Source: Prevotella sp. P5-50
GTDB lineage: Bacteria > Bacteroidota > Bacteroidia > Bacteroidales > Bacteroidaceae
Length of the DNA: 64,000 nt
Reading direction: 5' to 3'
Assembly: GCF_002251295.1 (NCBI RefSeq)
Contig: NZ_NPJA01000035.1
Span: 1-64,000, forward strand
In this document: piece by piece, positions 19,110 to 29,226 of the stretch
Layout: each line of letters opens with the position of its first letter
How positions within the stretch are numbered: the first letter of the stretch is position 1
Position numbers and translations under genes: made by a program
The notes under the pieces: generated by a model
Seen by the model: only the letters and a program-made list of their open reading frames with translations
Databases searched by the model: none
Told to the model about the DNA's origin: nothing

Positions 19110-21125
19110 CTACCCTTTCATACGCTTCACTTCTATAATGATGCGACATCCTTGCGTATAACTGGCATCTATCTTGGCATTTCCTCCCAAGCGGCGGGCT
19201 ATAGCACGGCACAGAGGAAGTCCAATACCCGTACCTACAGTAAACGGATTAATCTTTGTAAACTGTTCGAAAACCCATTCTTGCTTATCGGCAGGAATAC
19301 CAGGACCGTTATCGGTCACCGTATAACGCAAGAGATCTCCATCTATGGCACAGTTCAACACCACATGACCTTCTTTTGCAAATTTTGTAGCATTATCAAT
19401 AACGAGTGCTAACGCTTTGCCTATGAGATCCATATCACTGCAGAATGTCTGGTCGGAATTTGGCTCCATTTGCGTTGTTATTTCAAACGAACATTCTGTA
19501 TGATGTTCCATCTGACGTACAGTATCGTGGAGTAATGCTACCGGATTGAAAGTACTTACCTTCAACTGTCTGCTCTCAACATCCGACACATCAATAATAT
19601 TGTCGATCAATTTAGTCAATAAGACGCCATTATCGACGATGAGTTTGGTCATCTCCTTACACTCTGGATTATCTGCATAATTCATATCTACAATCTGAGA
19701 GAAACCCACAATGGCGTTGAGCGGCGTACGAATCTCATGTTGGATATTACGGATGAAATTGGTTTTCATTTCAAGTGCACACGACACATCATTATAAGCT
19801 CTCTGCAATTTTTTGCGTGCCCTTAATGCCGAGAAGAGCCACAATCCTAATACGATCAATATGACAACAGAGACAAAGATAAAGAAATATGCCTCTTGCA
19901 ATTTCTTATGTTCGAGTTCTTCCTGAATAGCAGAGTTGCGGCGTTGAAGATCATGCAATCCAAGAAGTTGTGAGAATTCCTCCGTACTGCTACGTGCCTC
20001 CGCCAGACGATTAGAATCGTTGATTTCCACCAGTTTCTTATAACATTCTACGACACCTTCATAGTCTCTCAGATGTTCCAATATTTCTGCACGATTCTTA
20101 AAATACAAACTGGTATATGGATTTATTTCCATACGTTTCTTGATAGCGACAATAGAATCGGAAGCTTGTAAAGCCTGGTGCCATTTGCCTTGGTTCATAG
20201 CGTGTTCCATAACAAGATTATAGTAATAGCGCTTTGAATCATCGCTTTTGTCTGCTAATAATGTTTTTAGCACGGTTGACAATTCTATGTTGTCACCTTT
20301 CGGTTTGCTATTCTTTGTATCATGTTGCAAACAATAGGTGCCATAAATATACCAATACCGATTCAATTGAAATGCCCACAGGCAATGTTGCGATGGATGG
20401 TCGCGCTTTTCATAGTCATCTTTATACTTATCGTAGAGTTCCTTAGTACGCTTCAGATACTTCAACGCCAAAGCATTCTTACCATTGCTGCAAGCCGCTA
20501 ATGCCATTTCAGAGAATATGGTCGCTGCCATATAGGCTTTTTTGATCTTTTCACCTGGGAAGGTGCGGTCAATATATTGACAGAGTTCCTGCATAGTATT
20601 CAATGCCATTTGCTCATTATTGGTATCATTATAATGTTCATAGATAGCACTTTTGCCTTCTATCACACAGCGAGGTTCTTGGGAAATATTTGTCATTTCG
20701 CGTGCTATGACCATTGCAGTATGGAATAGTCCGTTGTTCTGATAACCATACATCACAAAGCGAAAGCAGTTGAAAATGGCATTCATACGCTTAGGATAGT
20801 GCTGTTTCAGTTCGTAAAGGATTTCACGCGCCTTATTAGGATTTTTATCTTTCAGCGCATAAATATACACTTGCTGCGTATAGGCTTCAGTAATGGCAAG
20901 CGTATCGTTCTGCTTCTTTCCTTCTCTCATCAGCATTTGTGAAAGTTGCATGGCATTATCATTATAAATGGCTGCTTCTGCATTCTTATACAACTGTTGA
21001 AGGTGGGCGGTCTTGAAGCCGTCATATTGACTTTTTGCTTGGGCTAACAATGCTATTGCCAACACAAATATCGTCAAAACACTCTTGACAAGCACAGAGG
21101 TTGAAACAGTTACGATTTTGGTCAT
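19110..21125 (-). CDS. TPR-containing sensor histidine kinase
   Basis: 671 residues. A signal/anchor segment (residues ~10-30) leads to a ~370-residue helical periplasmic region of the tetratricopeptide type. One membrane helix follows (AYFFIFVSVVILIVLGLWLF, ~395-414), then a coiled segment and the kinase core. The H-box is QHEIRTPLNAIVGF with His463, the N-box IDNATKFA with Asn578, and the ATP lid has DNGPGIP (~605) and GTGIGLPLC. It autophosphorylates and passes phosphate to a response regulator, but none is encoded nearby and no receiver is fused, so it is an orphan. Signal unknown. Confidence 0.92.
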   Translation of the reverse strand: MTKIVTVSTSVLVKSVLTIFVLAIALLAQAKSQYDGFKTAHLQQLYKNAEAAIYNDNAMQLSQMLMREGKKQNDTLAITEAYTQQVYIYALKDKNPNKAREILYELKQHYPKRMNAIFNCFRFVMYGYQNNGLFHTAMVIAREMTNISQEPRCVIEGKSAIYEHYNDTNNEQMALNTMQELCQYIDRTFPGEKIKKAYMAATIFSEMALAACSNGKNALALKYLKRTKELYDKYKDDYEKRDHPSQHCLWAFQLNRYWYIYGTYCLQHDTKNSKPKGDNIELSTVLKTLLADKSDDSKRYYYNLVMEHAMNQGKWHQALQASDSIVAIKKRMEINPYTSLYFKNRAEILEHLRDYEGVVECYKKLVEINDSNRLAEARSSTEEFSQLLGLHDLQRRNSAIQEELEHKKLQEAYFFIFVSVVILIVLGLWLFSALRARKKLQRAYNDVSCALEMKTNFIRNIQHEIRTPLNAIVGFSQIVDMNYADNPECKEMTKLIVDNGVLLTKLIDNIIDVSDVESRQLKVSTFNPVALLHDTVRQMEHHTECSFEITTQMEPNSDQTFCSDMDLIGKALALVIDNATKFAKEGHVVLNCAIDGDLLRYTVTDNGPGIPADKQEWVFEQFTKINPFTVGTGIGLPLCRAIARRLGGNAKIDASYTQGCRIIIEVKRMKG

Positions 21126-21178
21126 ATATTATCTGGTTAGGTGTTAGTAATATGATATGGTCGTGCTTAACCAATATG

Positions 21179-21210
21179 CAAATATACAAACTAATTGACT
21201 CACTACCAAG
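21179..21210 (-). promoter_or_regulatory. probable promoter of the sensor kinase gene
   Basis: On the minus strand CTTG (21210-21207), 20 nt, TATATTTG (21186-21179), 54 nt before the start. Confidence 0.6.
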
Positions 21211-21269
21211 TTTTTTATCTTTTTTCTCTATACAGAACCTTAAAATATTCGCATTCCTGGACAAGCAAA

Positions 21270-21306
21270 TAAAAAAAAGCACACCGGTCGGGGAAACCAG
21301 TGTGCT
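21270..21306 (-). terminator. terminator of the cstA-nadC-C69 transcript
   Basis: On the minus strand a ten bp stem with one mismatch (21306-21297 with 21287-21278) is followed by eight T, 57 nt past the peptidase stop. Confidence 0.85.
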
Positions 21307-21362
21307 GATTATTTAATCTCTCCCAAATCCTTATGACCGGATTTAGGCTTATTGTAGCTTTT

Positions 21363-23027
21363 TTATTCAGGTTTACTATATCGATCGCCAGCTTCTTTGA
21401 CAAGGCGACGAGCAAACGGCTGAGGATAACCAGGACGTTCAACAGTTTTACCAAAACCATACTCGCTACGCAAAAATCGTCCCTGAGCATCTACAGGTTT
21501 GACTGCCATGTCGTTATGGCGAACGATAAGATAGGTAGCCAACTGCTTCCAACGAGCAAGCATCTGCTGTGCTTTATTGACACTATAGTCATTGAGGAAC
21601 TTCTGCATCTGTGCAGGTTCCATCGTCTGTGCCTTCGCCTCTATTTCTGCCTGTTGGTCGAAATAAGACTGCTGCAAAGAGTCTCTCACCTGTTTCAAGT
21701 CGGGGAAGAGAGTTGAATAACGGGGATAAACCATATTGCTCACCCAGTTGCACACCCAGAAAGCACTACGGTCGCTGAAAGTGATGGCATCAGCTCCTGG
21801 TGCATTGAAGCATTCCGGACGCTGGGTCATCGAACAATAGATAGGCACGAATACCACCATATTGCCATCATCGTTGCCAAACCAGAAACATCCTCCAACC
21901 TCACGAGGTAACCAAGAACGCATCTGCGAAACAAATACGAAGGATGCCTGCTGGGTTGAGATTGGGCGCTCGTTGAAGTAAGTTTTACCATCAACCTTAT
22001 AGTAAAGAGGTGTCGGGCGATAAGGCATCTGCCAGATTCCTCCTCCGATGTCGGTAGAATCAATAGCCAACGGGGTGCCTTCATAGTGATCACGCATGTC
22101 GTTGATAACATCGGCAACACTCAGTTTCTTGTCAGGTACTAACCACAAAGGCATATCCTCGGCATCTTTGTCCTTACCGAGTACCCATGGCAGATAGCGT
22201 TCCATTCCCTTCTTGTGGTGATTGAAGAAACTCCATGCACGAGCATCACAAATACGGCGACCAGAGAAATCGGGAGCTGCATAAGTCCATTTCCATGAGA
22301 AATCTTCATCCTTACCAGTGTACCATCCCATCTTACGGGCATACTTCACCACATTCTTTGAATAGAGAACGTTTTTATTGTCCTTCATATTAAAACGTCC
22401 GATACGGCTCTGGTTGGCGTGTGCACAGATAGCATCATCGGGAATACGCAAAGCAACCCATACGGTACGCTCTTTGGATACCTTTCGATCAGGACCGCAT
22501 CCCTGCATCTCCATAATCCATGCTTCGTCAGCATCACAGATGGTGAATGTCTCACCTTCTGAACAATAACCATATTGTTCTACAAGAGAGGTCATTACGC
22601 GGATGGCCTCACGAGCTGAGCGTGAACGTTGCAGGGCGATATAAATGAGTGAACCATAGTCGATGATACCTGTAGAATCAACCATTTCCTCACGACCGCC
22701 ATACGTAGTCTCACCAATAGTAACTTGCCATTCGTTGGTATTTCCAACTACATTATAGGTTTCTTCTGCTTCATCAATCTCGCCAAGATATTTATTGGTA
22801 TCCCATTCATAAACCTTACGCTTGGTACCCTTAGCATGTTTACCTGCTGCATAATGATAAAGTGGCATGTAAGAACCAAAGGAATCTGCACTATAACTGC
22901 AGATGACCGATCCGTCAACACTGGCTTTCTTGCCGACAATAAAATTGGTGCAAGCTTCCATTTCGGTGGCCATCATGCTTGCCATCAGCATGCTCACCGA
23001 AAGAATCATTCGTTTACATTGTAACAT
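21363..23027 (-). CDS. C69 family dipeptidase (N-terminal nucleophile type)
   Basis: 554 residues. The signal peptide ends just before Cys26 in ACTNFIVGKKAS. In peptidase family C69 a Cys at the mature N-terminus is the nucleophile, so the Cys is both exposed by processing and catalytic. Family features follow: GSVICSYSADSFGSYMP, a WQVTIGETTYGGRE stretch, EGETFTICDADEAWIMEM and ANQSRIGRF. Family members cleave dipeptides with broad specificity; here probably periplasmic. It is the last gene of the minus-strand run after nadC (32 nt gap). Confidence 0.9.
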   Translation of the reverse strand: MLQCKRMILSVSMLMASMMATEMEACTNFIVGKKASVDGSVICSYSADSFGSYMPLYHYAAGKHAKGTKRKVYEWDTNKYLGEIDEAEETYNVVGNTNEWQVTIGETTYGGREEMVDSTGIIDYGSLIYIALQRSRSAREAIRVMTSLVEQYGYCSEGETFTICDADEAWIMEMQGCGPDRKVSKERTVWVALRIPDDAICAHANQSRIGRFNMKDNKNVLYSKNVVKYARKMGWYTGKDEDFSWKWTYAAPDFSGRRICDARAWSFFNHHKKGMERYLPWVLGKDKDAEDMPLWLVPDKKLSVADVINDMRDHYEGTPLAIDSTDIGGGIWQMPYRPTPLYYKVDGKTYFNERPISTQQASFVFVSQMRSWLPREVGGCFWFGNDDGNMVVFVPIYCSMTQRPECFNAPGADAITFSDRSAFWVCNWVSNMVYPRYSTLFPDLKQVRDSLQQSYFDQQAEIEAKAQTMEPAQMQKFLNDYSVNKAQQMLARWKQLATYLIVRHNDMAVKPVDAQGRFLRSEYGFGKTVERPGYPQPFARRLVKEAGDRYSKPE

Positions 23028-23059
23028 TATCGTGAAATTTCATAGTTATACATCAACAT

Positions 23060-23908
23060 CTAACAAGCCTTGAAACTCATATCCAATCCCTTGACAGAAT
23101 GGGTCAGAGCGCCAACCGAGATGAAATCAACACCTTGTTCGGCGTAGTCGCGAATGGTATCAAAGGTAATACCACCACTCGACTCTGTTTCATAACGATG
23201 TGCGATAATGTCAACCGCCTTCTTGGTGTCAGCAACAGAGAAATTATCGAGCATGATGCGATCTACGCCGCCATGATCGAGAACCTGCTGCAATTCATCA
23301 AACGAGCGTACCTCAATTTCTATCTTTAGATGGAGTCCTTTTTCTTCAAGATACTTGTGGCAGCGGTCAATAGCATTAACAATGCCTCCTGCGAAATCTA
23401 TATGATTGTCTTTCAACAGAATCATGTCAAACAAGCCAATACGATGGTTCACACCACCGCCAATCTTCACGGCCTGTTTCTCCAACATGCGCATACCTGG
23501 TGTGGTCTTACGGGTATCGAGCACGCGTGTTCCTGTACCTTGCAAGCGTTCTACATAACGATTGGTCATAGTGGCAATACCACTCATGCGCTGCATGATA
23601 TTAAGCATCAGACGCTCTGTCTGAAGCAAAGAGCGCACCTTACCTGTTACTACCATGGCAATGTCGCCTTTCTTCACTTTCGATCCGTCACCCATCAGTA
23701 CTTCTACCTGCATTTCTGGGTCGAAGCGACGGAACACTTCTTTGGCAACTTCTACACCAGCAAGAATACCATCTTCCTTAATGAGTAGATGCGATTTTCC
23801 CATGGCGTCAGCAGGAATACAACACAAAGTGGTGTGGTCACCATCGCCAATATCTTCGGCAAAGGAGAGATCAATAAGTTGATCCACGAGTTGTTCTACA
23901 CTTAACAT
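23060..23908 (-). CDS. nadC: nicotinate-nucleotide pyrophosphorylase (carboxylating)
   Basis: This enzyme forms nicotinate mononucleotide from quinolinate and phosphoribosyl pyrophosphate in NAD synthesis. 282 residues. Seen: the N-terminal EDIGDGDHTT motif (18-27), DTRKTTPGMRMLEKQAVKIGGG with the Arg/Lys/His substrate site around 135-156, and LLKDNHI followed by the VDRIMLDNF and SGGI phosphate-binding strands. nadA and nadB are not in the window. It lies 21 nt after cstA on the same strand. Confidence 0.95.
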   Translation of the reverse strand: MLSVEQLVDQLIDLSFAEDIGDGDHTTLCCIPADAMGKSHLLIKEDGILAGVEVAKEVFRRFDPEMQVEVLMGDGSKVKKGDIAMVVTGKVRSLLQTERLMLNIMQRMSGIATMTNRYVERLQGTGTRVLDTRKTTPGMRMLEKQAVKIGGGVNHRIGLFDMILLKDNHIDFAGGIVNAIDRCHKYLEEKGLHLKIEIEVRSFDELQQVLDHGGVDRIMLDNFSVADTKKAVDIIAHRYETESSGGITFDTIRDYAEQGVDFISVGALTHSVKGLDMSFKAC

Positions 23909-23929
23909 AATGTTTTTGTATTTAAGAGT

Positions 23930-25393
23930 TTATACTAATTTGCTTTTTTCTTTTCTGTACCAGACAATAAACCACACAAGAGCTACAACCAGACAGAGGA
24001 TGCCTAACAGATATCCGATGTTTTCAGGCAGGTGGAATGCTTGTTTGGAGACAAAGAGGAATGTGGTACACACCGTTGTCATCAACAACGCAGGTATGAG
24101 CGTGATGATATAGGGTTTCTTCTGGCGTACAAGATACACCGTTAATGTCCAAAGGGTAAATACACTAAGCGTCTGGTTTGCCCATCCAAAATACTGCCAA
24201 ATGATATTGAAGCCATCAGGATTTTCTATCTGCCAAACCAACATGGCGATGGAGGATATAAACAAGGGCAGACAAATGGCAAGACGCTTGATGATTGGAC
24301 GTTGGTCGATATGAAGCCATTCACCAATGATCAGACGGGCAGAACGGAATGCAGTATCACCACTGGTAATAGGGGCAGCTACGACACCCAACAAGGCAAG
24401 AATAGCACCTGCCACACCCAACCAGTCGTTACAAACGATATTTACGACCGCAGGGGCTGATGTCGAAAATCCTGTATTCACAGCAGCAATCAGTTCGTAT
24501 CCAGGAGCCGGACTGCCATAGAAGAACCAAGATGATACGGTAGCCCAAATCAAGGCCACAACTCCTTCGGTAATCATGGCACCATAGAAGATGGGGCGTC
24601 CCATGTGCTCACTTTTCACACAACGAGCCATCAATGGACTTTGAGTAGCGTGGAAACCGCTAATGGCACCACAGGCAATAGTGATAAAGAGACAAGGAAA
24701 TATCTGATCTGTCCATTTCTCCGGTTCGGCTTCTGCACCCATATTATAAAAATGAGTCCATAGCTCTGGAAGCTGAGGCATCTTCACAAAGAGCATCACC
24801 ATAAGAGCGCCTGCCATAAAAAGCAACGAAAAAGCGAAAAGAGGATAGATCTTTCCTATGATCTTATCGATTGGCAACATGGTTGCAATTACATAATAAG
24901 CAAAAATGACTATAATCCAAAACAGAGTCGAACCCCATATCGAATGAAGGATCTCGGCTGGGGAATATACAAATACCGTACCGACCATGATAAGCAGCAG
25001 TACGGTGAAGGCCAACATCACCATCTTGGCATTGCGGCCCAGATACTTGCCGATAAGTTCAGGCAGACTGGCTCCGTCATTACGCATGGAAAGCATACCA
25101 CTGAGATAATCGTGCGTAGCTCCGGCAAAAATACAGCCGAGCACAATCCACAGATAAGCCACAGGACCAAACTTCGCGCCCAGAATAGCGCCGAAAATAG
25201 GACCAGTACCGGCAATGTTCAAAAATTGAATCATGAAAATCTTCCATCCAGGAAGTACAAGATAGTCAACACCGTCAGCCTTAGCAACAGCTGGCGTCAG
25301 ACGGTCGTTTGGACCGAATACCTTCTCCACAAAGCGTCCATAGAGAAGATATCCCAAAATCAGAGCCACAAGACTCAATATAAAAGATACCAT
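23930..25393 (-). CDS. cstA: carbon starvation protein A family transporter
   Basis: 487 residues with about 13-14 hydrophobic helices, in the inner membrane. The N-terminal CstA domain is clear: GWKIFMIQFLNIAGTGPIFGAILGAKFGP and the THDYLSGMLSMRNDGASLPELIGKYLG loop. CstA proteins take up peptides or pyruvate. This is a short form, compared with ~700 residues in E. coli. First gene of the cstA-nadC-C69 peptidase run. A TATCTTTG box lies at 25429-25422 on the minus strand, 29-36 nt upstream; no good -33 element is visible. Confidence 0.92.
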   Translation of the reverse strand: MVSFILSLVALILGYLLYGRFVEKVFGPNDRLTPAVAKADGVDYLVLPGWKIFMIQFLNIAGTGPIFGAILGAKFGPVAYLWIVLGCIFAGATHDYLSGMLSMRNDGASLPELIGKYLGRNAKMVMLAFTVLLLIMVGTVFVYSPAEILHSIWGSTLFWIIVIFAYYVIATMLPIDKIIGKIYPLFAFSLLFMAGALMVMLFVKMPQLPELWTHFYNMGAEAEPEKWTDQIFPCLFITIACGAISGFHATQSPLMARCVKSEHMGRPIFYGAMITEGVVALIWATVSSWFFYGSPAPGYELIAAVNTGFSTSAPAVVNIVCNDWLGVAGAILALLGVVAAPITSGDTAFRSARLIIGEWLHIDQRPIIKRLAICLPLFISSIAMLVWQIENPDGFNIIWQYFGWANQTLSVFTLWTLTVYLVRQKKPYIITLIPALLMTTVCTTFLFVSKQAFHLPENIGYLLGILCLVVALVWFIVWYRKEKSKLV

Positions 25394-25421
25394 TTTTTAG
25401 TTGTTATTTATAAACTTCGTG

Positions 25422-25480
25422 CAAAGATAATAAAAACTTTATAGTTTGAACGCCGTTCTACCAACTTTTTTGTACCTTTG
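25422..25480. promoter_or_regulatory. divergent -7 boxes of cstA (minus) and the GHL10 gene (plus)
   Basis: Minus: TATCTTTG (25429-25422). Plus: TACCTTTG (25473-25480), with a TTTG 24 nt upstream (25445-25448), a little too far for the usual 19-21. Confidence 0.6.
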
Positions 25481-25500
25481 TGCACAAAAACTCTAATAAA

Positions 25501-27153
25501 TTGAAACGGACAACCTTTTTATATATCCTCATCGCACTCTTTGCGCTCTCCTGTAAAGCACAGCCGAAGCATGAATTAAGGGCAGCATGGCTCACCACAG
25601 TAGGTGGATTAGACTGGCCGCATAACTATGCGCAGTCTACTAAATCTATACGTCGGCAACAAGAGGAACTATGTCGCACCCTCGACCTTCTGAAAGAGGC
25701 TCACGTCAATACCGTGCTCTTTCAGACGCGTATCCGCGGTACTGTCATTTACCCCTCTACACAAGAGCCATGGGACGGATGCACATCGGGCAATCCCGGT
25801 CAAAATCCCGGCTACGATCCCCTGCAGTTTGCCATCGATGAATGTCATCGCAGAGGTCTGGAACTGCACGCTTGGGTGGTTACCATTCCGATAGGTAAAT
25901 GGAATGGAGCTGGAGCTCGCAACCTAATGCGACGCAACCCACGCCTCGTCAAACGTATAGGAGACGAGGCATATATGAATCCTGAAGCGGCTGGTACTGC
26001 AGACTATCTGGCAGACCTTTGTGGCGACATTACCAAGCGTTACGATGTGGACGGAATCCATCTCGACTACATCCGCTACCCAGAAACATGGAAAATTAAT
26101 ATCAACAGGCAGACGGGACGTACGTATATTACTCGCATCGCACAGGCAATTAGCCAAAGGGTGAAATCCATCAAACCTTGGGTAAAAATGAGCTGTTCTC
26201 CTATCGGAAAATACAAAGACCTCGACCGACAAGAAAGCTATGGGTGGAATGCATACACACGCGTTTGTCAAGATGCACAGCAATGGTTACGTGACGGAAT
26301 AATGGATCAACTCTATCCGATGATGTATTTCGACGGCAAACACTTTTATCCTTTTGCCAGCGATTGGAGCGACAACCGTTATGATGGACAAACAGCAGCA
26401 GGACTGGGCATTTATATGCTCTCACCCAAAGAGCGCAACTGGTCGCTGTCGGCTGTTGAAAGACAAATGAATGTGGCACGACAAATGGGATTGGGACATG
26501 CTTACTTCCGTACAAAATTCCTCACAGACAATGTGAAGGGCATATACGACTTCGTTTGTCGTTTCGATGCCACATTGGCGCTCACCCCTGCCCTCAAGAC
26601 ATCAACACCTGCGCCTGCGGCTCCACAGCACTTCTCGGCAACTCCGTCTCCATCGGGCTACCGGTTGTCTTGGGCTCCTGTTACCTCACAGCATCCCAAC
26701 GAATACATCGTCTATACCGTCTATGCTTCTACTCACTATCCTGTCAACACAAATGATGCCAACAACATCGTCGCCATCCGTTGGCAAGATACGACAATAG
26801 AAATCAAACGACAGAAAACTGAAGCACCACTTCACTTCGCAGTATCAGCAGTAGATCGCTACGGACAGGAGAGCCAGCCTGCTCAACCTAACCGAACGAC
26901 TGCTCAACAAGAGGCTAAGACTTCCCTACTCGACTGCGATGGTACAACTCTTCACGTTCCTACCGAACTGCTGACTGGGGAGATTACCACAATTGCCATT
27001 TGTTCTATGCAAGGACAAACACTTGCCACCCATCCCGCTGACACAGCAATCCCCGTAGGGTTTCTGCCAGATGGCGTATATGAGGTTGTTTCGCCACGAC
27101 AACACGACAACCAACAACATATTGGATATTTTGTCATCAGAAAAGGGAAATAA
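25501..27153 (+). CDS. GHL10 (DUF187) glycoside hydrolase-like lipoprotein
   Basis: 550 residues from the chosen TTG start. A GTG at 25480 would add seven residues but lies on the last base of the -7 promoter box, so it cannot be in the message; TTG 25501 gives a clean signal MKRTTFLYILIALFALSC with the lipobox Cys at 18. Residues ~25-360 are a TIM-barrel GHL10 domain with ELRAAWLTTVGGLDWP, the DGIHLDYIRYP strand carrying acidic residues and a DQLYPMMYFD motif. A fibronectin-like segment (~375-470) and a short C-terminal domain follow. Probably acts on glycan or peptidoglycan at the cell surface; substrate unknown. ruvC follows after 36 nt. Confidence 0.85.
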   Translation: MKRTTFLYILIALFALSCKAQPKHELRAAWLTTVGGLDWPHNYAQSTKSIRRQQEELCRTLDLLKEAHVNTVLFQTRIRGTVIYPSTQEPWDGCTSGNPGQNPGYDPLQFAIDECHRRGLELHAWVVTIPIGKWNGAGARNLMRRNPRLVKRIGDEAYMNPEAAGTADYLADLCGDITKRYDVDGIHLDYIRYPETWKININRQTGRTYITRIAQAISQRVKSIKPWVKMSCSPIGKYKDLDRQESYGWNAYTRVCQDAQQWLRDGIMDQLYPMMYFDGKHFYPFASDWSDNRYDGQTAAGLGIYMLSPKERNWSLSAVERQMNVARQMGLGHAYFRTKFLTDNVKGIYDFVCRFDATLALTPALKTSTPAPAAPQHFSATPSPSGYRLSWAPVTSQHPNEYIVYTVYASTHYPVNTNDANNIVAIRWQDTTIEIKRQKTEAPLHFAVSAVDRYGQESQPAQPNRTTAQQEAKTSLLDCDGTTLHVPTELLTGEITTIAICSMQGQTLATHPADTAIPVGFLPDGVYEVVSPRQHDNQQHIGYFVIRKGK

Positions 27154-27189
27154 TTCAAACGAATTGACTAACTTTGCAAAACAAAATAA

Positions 27190-27747
27190 ATGGAAAAAAT
27201 CATATTAGGTATCGACCCTGGCACGAATATCATGGGATATGGTGTGCTGAAAGTGGTGGACCATCACGCCGAAATGGTGACGATGGGAGTTATCGATATG
27301 CGAAAATTTCCAGATGGCTACCTTAAACTCGGACACATCTTCGAGCGAGTCACGGGAATCATCGATGCCTATCTGCCCGACGAATTGGCTATTGAAGCAC
27401 CTTTCTTCGGAAAGAACGCACAGACCATGCTGAAGCTCGGACGTGCACAAGGTACAGCCATCGCTGCAGCCATCCATCATGGAGTTCCTATTCATGAATA
27501 TGCTCCGATGAAAATCAAAATGGCAATAACAGGTATCGGTTCGGCATCCAAAGAACAGGTAGCAGGAATGCTACAACGAATGTTGAAATTTGATGCAGAC
27601 GCTTTAACAAAATTCCGGGATGCAACAGATGCGCTGGCCGCAGCCTATTGCCATTTTCTGCAAATGGGAAGACCAGAATCACAGGCCAACTATCGTAGCT
27701 GGAAAGACTTCGCCAATAAAAATCAGAATAGAATATGCAAAAAATAA
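27190..27747 (+). CDS. ruvC: Holliday junction resolvase RuvC
   Basis: A dimeric endonuclease that cuts Holliday junctions symmetrically after RuvAB branch migration. 185 residues. The catalytic carboxylates are in place: Asp9 in GIDPGT, Glu69 in LAIEAPFF, and Asp144 and Asp147 in RDATDALAAA. ruvA and ruvB are not in the window. A TAACTTTG box (27169-27176) lies 13 nt upstream and may give an internal promoter. The 3' end overlaps the ABC gene by 13 nt. Confidence 0.96.
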   Translation: MEKIILGIDPGTNIMGYGVLKVVDHHAEMVTMGVIDMRKFPDGYLKLGHIFERVTGIIDAYLPDELAIEAPFFGKNAQTMLKLGRAQGTAIAAAIHHGVPIHEYAPMKIKMAITGIGSASKEQVAGMLQRMLKFDADALTKFRDATDALAAAYCHFLQMGRPESQANYRSWKDFANKNQNRICKK

Positions 27748-29216
27748 TTGATATACAACAGGGTGTCACCCGTATGGAAGAATGGCGAATGGCTCAACCC
27801 GTCGATTTCCAATCTCTCGACGGCGAACATATCGCCATTGTAGGACGCAACGGCAGTGGAAAATCCATGCTCGTAGATATCATTACCGGCAGACATCCTT
27901 TACGCTTGCAGCCTCCTAAATACGATTTCTCACCAAGTACAAAACCGTTGGTTTCAGACAACATACGATACATCACATTTCGCGATTCATACGGTACGTC
28001 TGACGGAGCATATTATCTCCAACAACGATGGAATCAACACGATATAGACCCTGAGACTCCACGTGTGGGTGACCTCTTGGAAGAGGCATACCAAATGGCA
28101 GGCGAAGATACACCAGAACATCGAGGTTTACAACAACATCTATACGAACTCTTCCATATCCAACAGCTAACTGATAAATATATCATCAGTCTGTCGAGTG
28201 GTGAACTGCGCAAATTCCAGCTCACTAAGACGCTCCTTGCAGATCCTCGCGTACTAATCATGGATAATCCGTTTATTGGACTAGATGCCACAACACGCGA
28301 CCAACTCAAAGTATTGCTGAGCACCCTGGCTCATGAGCGCGCGCTACAGATCATCCTTGTGCTCTCCAAAACTGATGACATTCCAGACTTCATCACGCAT
28401 GTCGTGGAGGTCAAACAAGGAGTGGTACAACCCAAATGCACATTAGAAGAATACAACAACAGACAACCAACTATACCTTCACACGTCCTCTCCGAAGAGA
28501 AACGCGAAGCTATCATCCAATTGCCCAACAAAGCCAATGACTATACAGCACATCAGGTTATTGCCATGCATCAGGTGGGCATACGCTATGGAGAACGAAC
28601 CATCTTGAAAGAACTCGATTGGACGGTATGCGATGGAGAGCGTTGGGCGCTCAGCGGACAGAACGGAAGCGGAAAATCCACTCTTCTCTCTCTGGTATGC
28701 GCCGACAACCCTCAAAGCTATGCTTGCGACATAACACTTTTCGACAGACAACGCGGATCGGGAGAGAGCATCTGGGACATCAAACGACATATTGGATATG
28801 TATCTCCTGAAATGCATAGAGCTTATCAAAAAGACCTTCCTGCCGTTCGCATCGTAGCAAGCGGACTGAAAGATTCTGTAGGACTCTACGTCAAACCCAA
28901 TCCCGAAGAATACGAAATATGCAGATGGTGGATGGATATCTTCGGACTCGAAGGACTCTACGACAGACCCTTTCTCAAACTGTCAAGTGGTGAACAACGA
29001 CTCGTACTCTTGGCTCGTGCCTTCGTTAAAGACCCACAACTCATTATCCTTGATGAACCACTCCACGGGCTCGACCTCTACAATCGCCGTTTGGTGAAAG
29101 ATGTGATAGAAACCTTCTGCCAACGTCCACACAAGACAATGGTCATGGTGACCCACTACGAAGAGGAACTACCTAACAATATCACTAACAAGATTTACTT
29201 AATCAAACAACAATAA
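27735..29216 (+). CDS. tandem ATPase ABC protein (ModF/PhrA-like), no membrane domain
   Basis: 493 residues with two ABC ATPase domains. Domain 1: Walker A GRNGSGKS (37-44), signature LSSGELRKFQL and a Walker B LIMDNP, where the usual Glu is Asn. Domain 2: Walker A GQNGSGKS, signature LSSGEQRLVLL and a complete LIILDEP. The layout matches E. coli ModF, a soluble double ATPase of unclear function named from its place beside molybdate genes. No permease or molybdate gene is nearby, so I do not use the name. Overlap with ruvC indicates co-translation. Confidence 0.85.
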   Translation: MQKIIDIQQGVTRMEEWRMAQPVDFQSLDGEHIAIVGRNGSGKSMLVDIITGRHPLRLQPPKYDFSPSTKPLVSDNIRYITFRDSYGTSDGAYYLQQRWNQHDIDPETPRVGDLLEEAYQMAGEDTPEHRGLQQHLYELFHIQQLTDKYIISLSSGELRKFQLTKTLLADPRVLIMDNPFIGLDATTRDQLKVLLSTLAHERALQIILVLSKTDDIPDFITHVVEVKQGVVQPKCTLEEYNNRQPTIPSHVLSEEKREAIIQLPNKANDYTAHQVIAMHQVGIRYGERTILKELDWTVCDGERWALSGQNGSGKSTLLSLVCADNPQSYACDITLFDRQRGSGESIWDIKRHIGYVSPEMHRAYQKDLPAVRIVASGLKDSVGLYVKPNPEEYEICRWWMDIFGLEGLYDRPFLKLSSGEQRLVLLARAFVKDPQLIILDEPLHGLDLYNRRLVKDVIETFCQRPHKTMVMVTHYEEELPNNITNKIYLIKQQ

Positions 29217-29226
29217 CATATTATAT

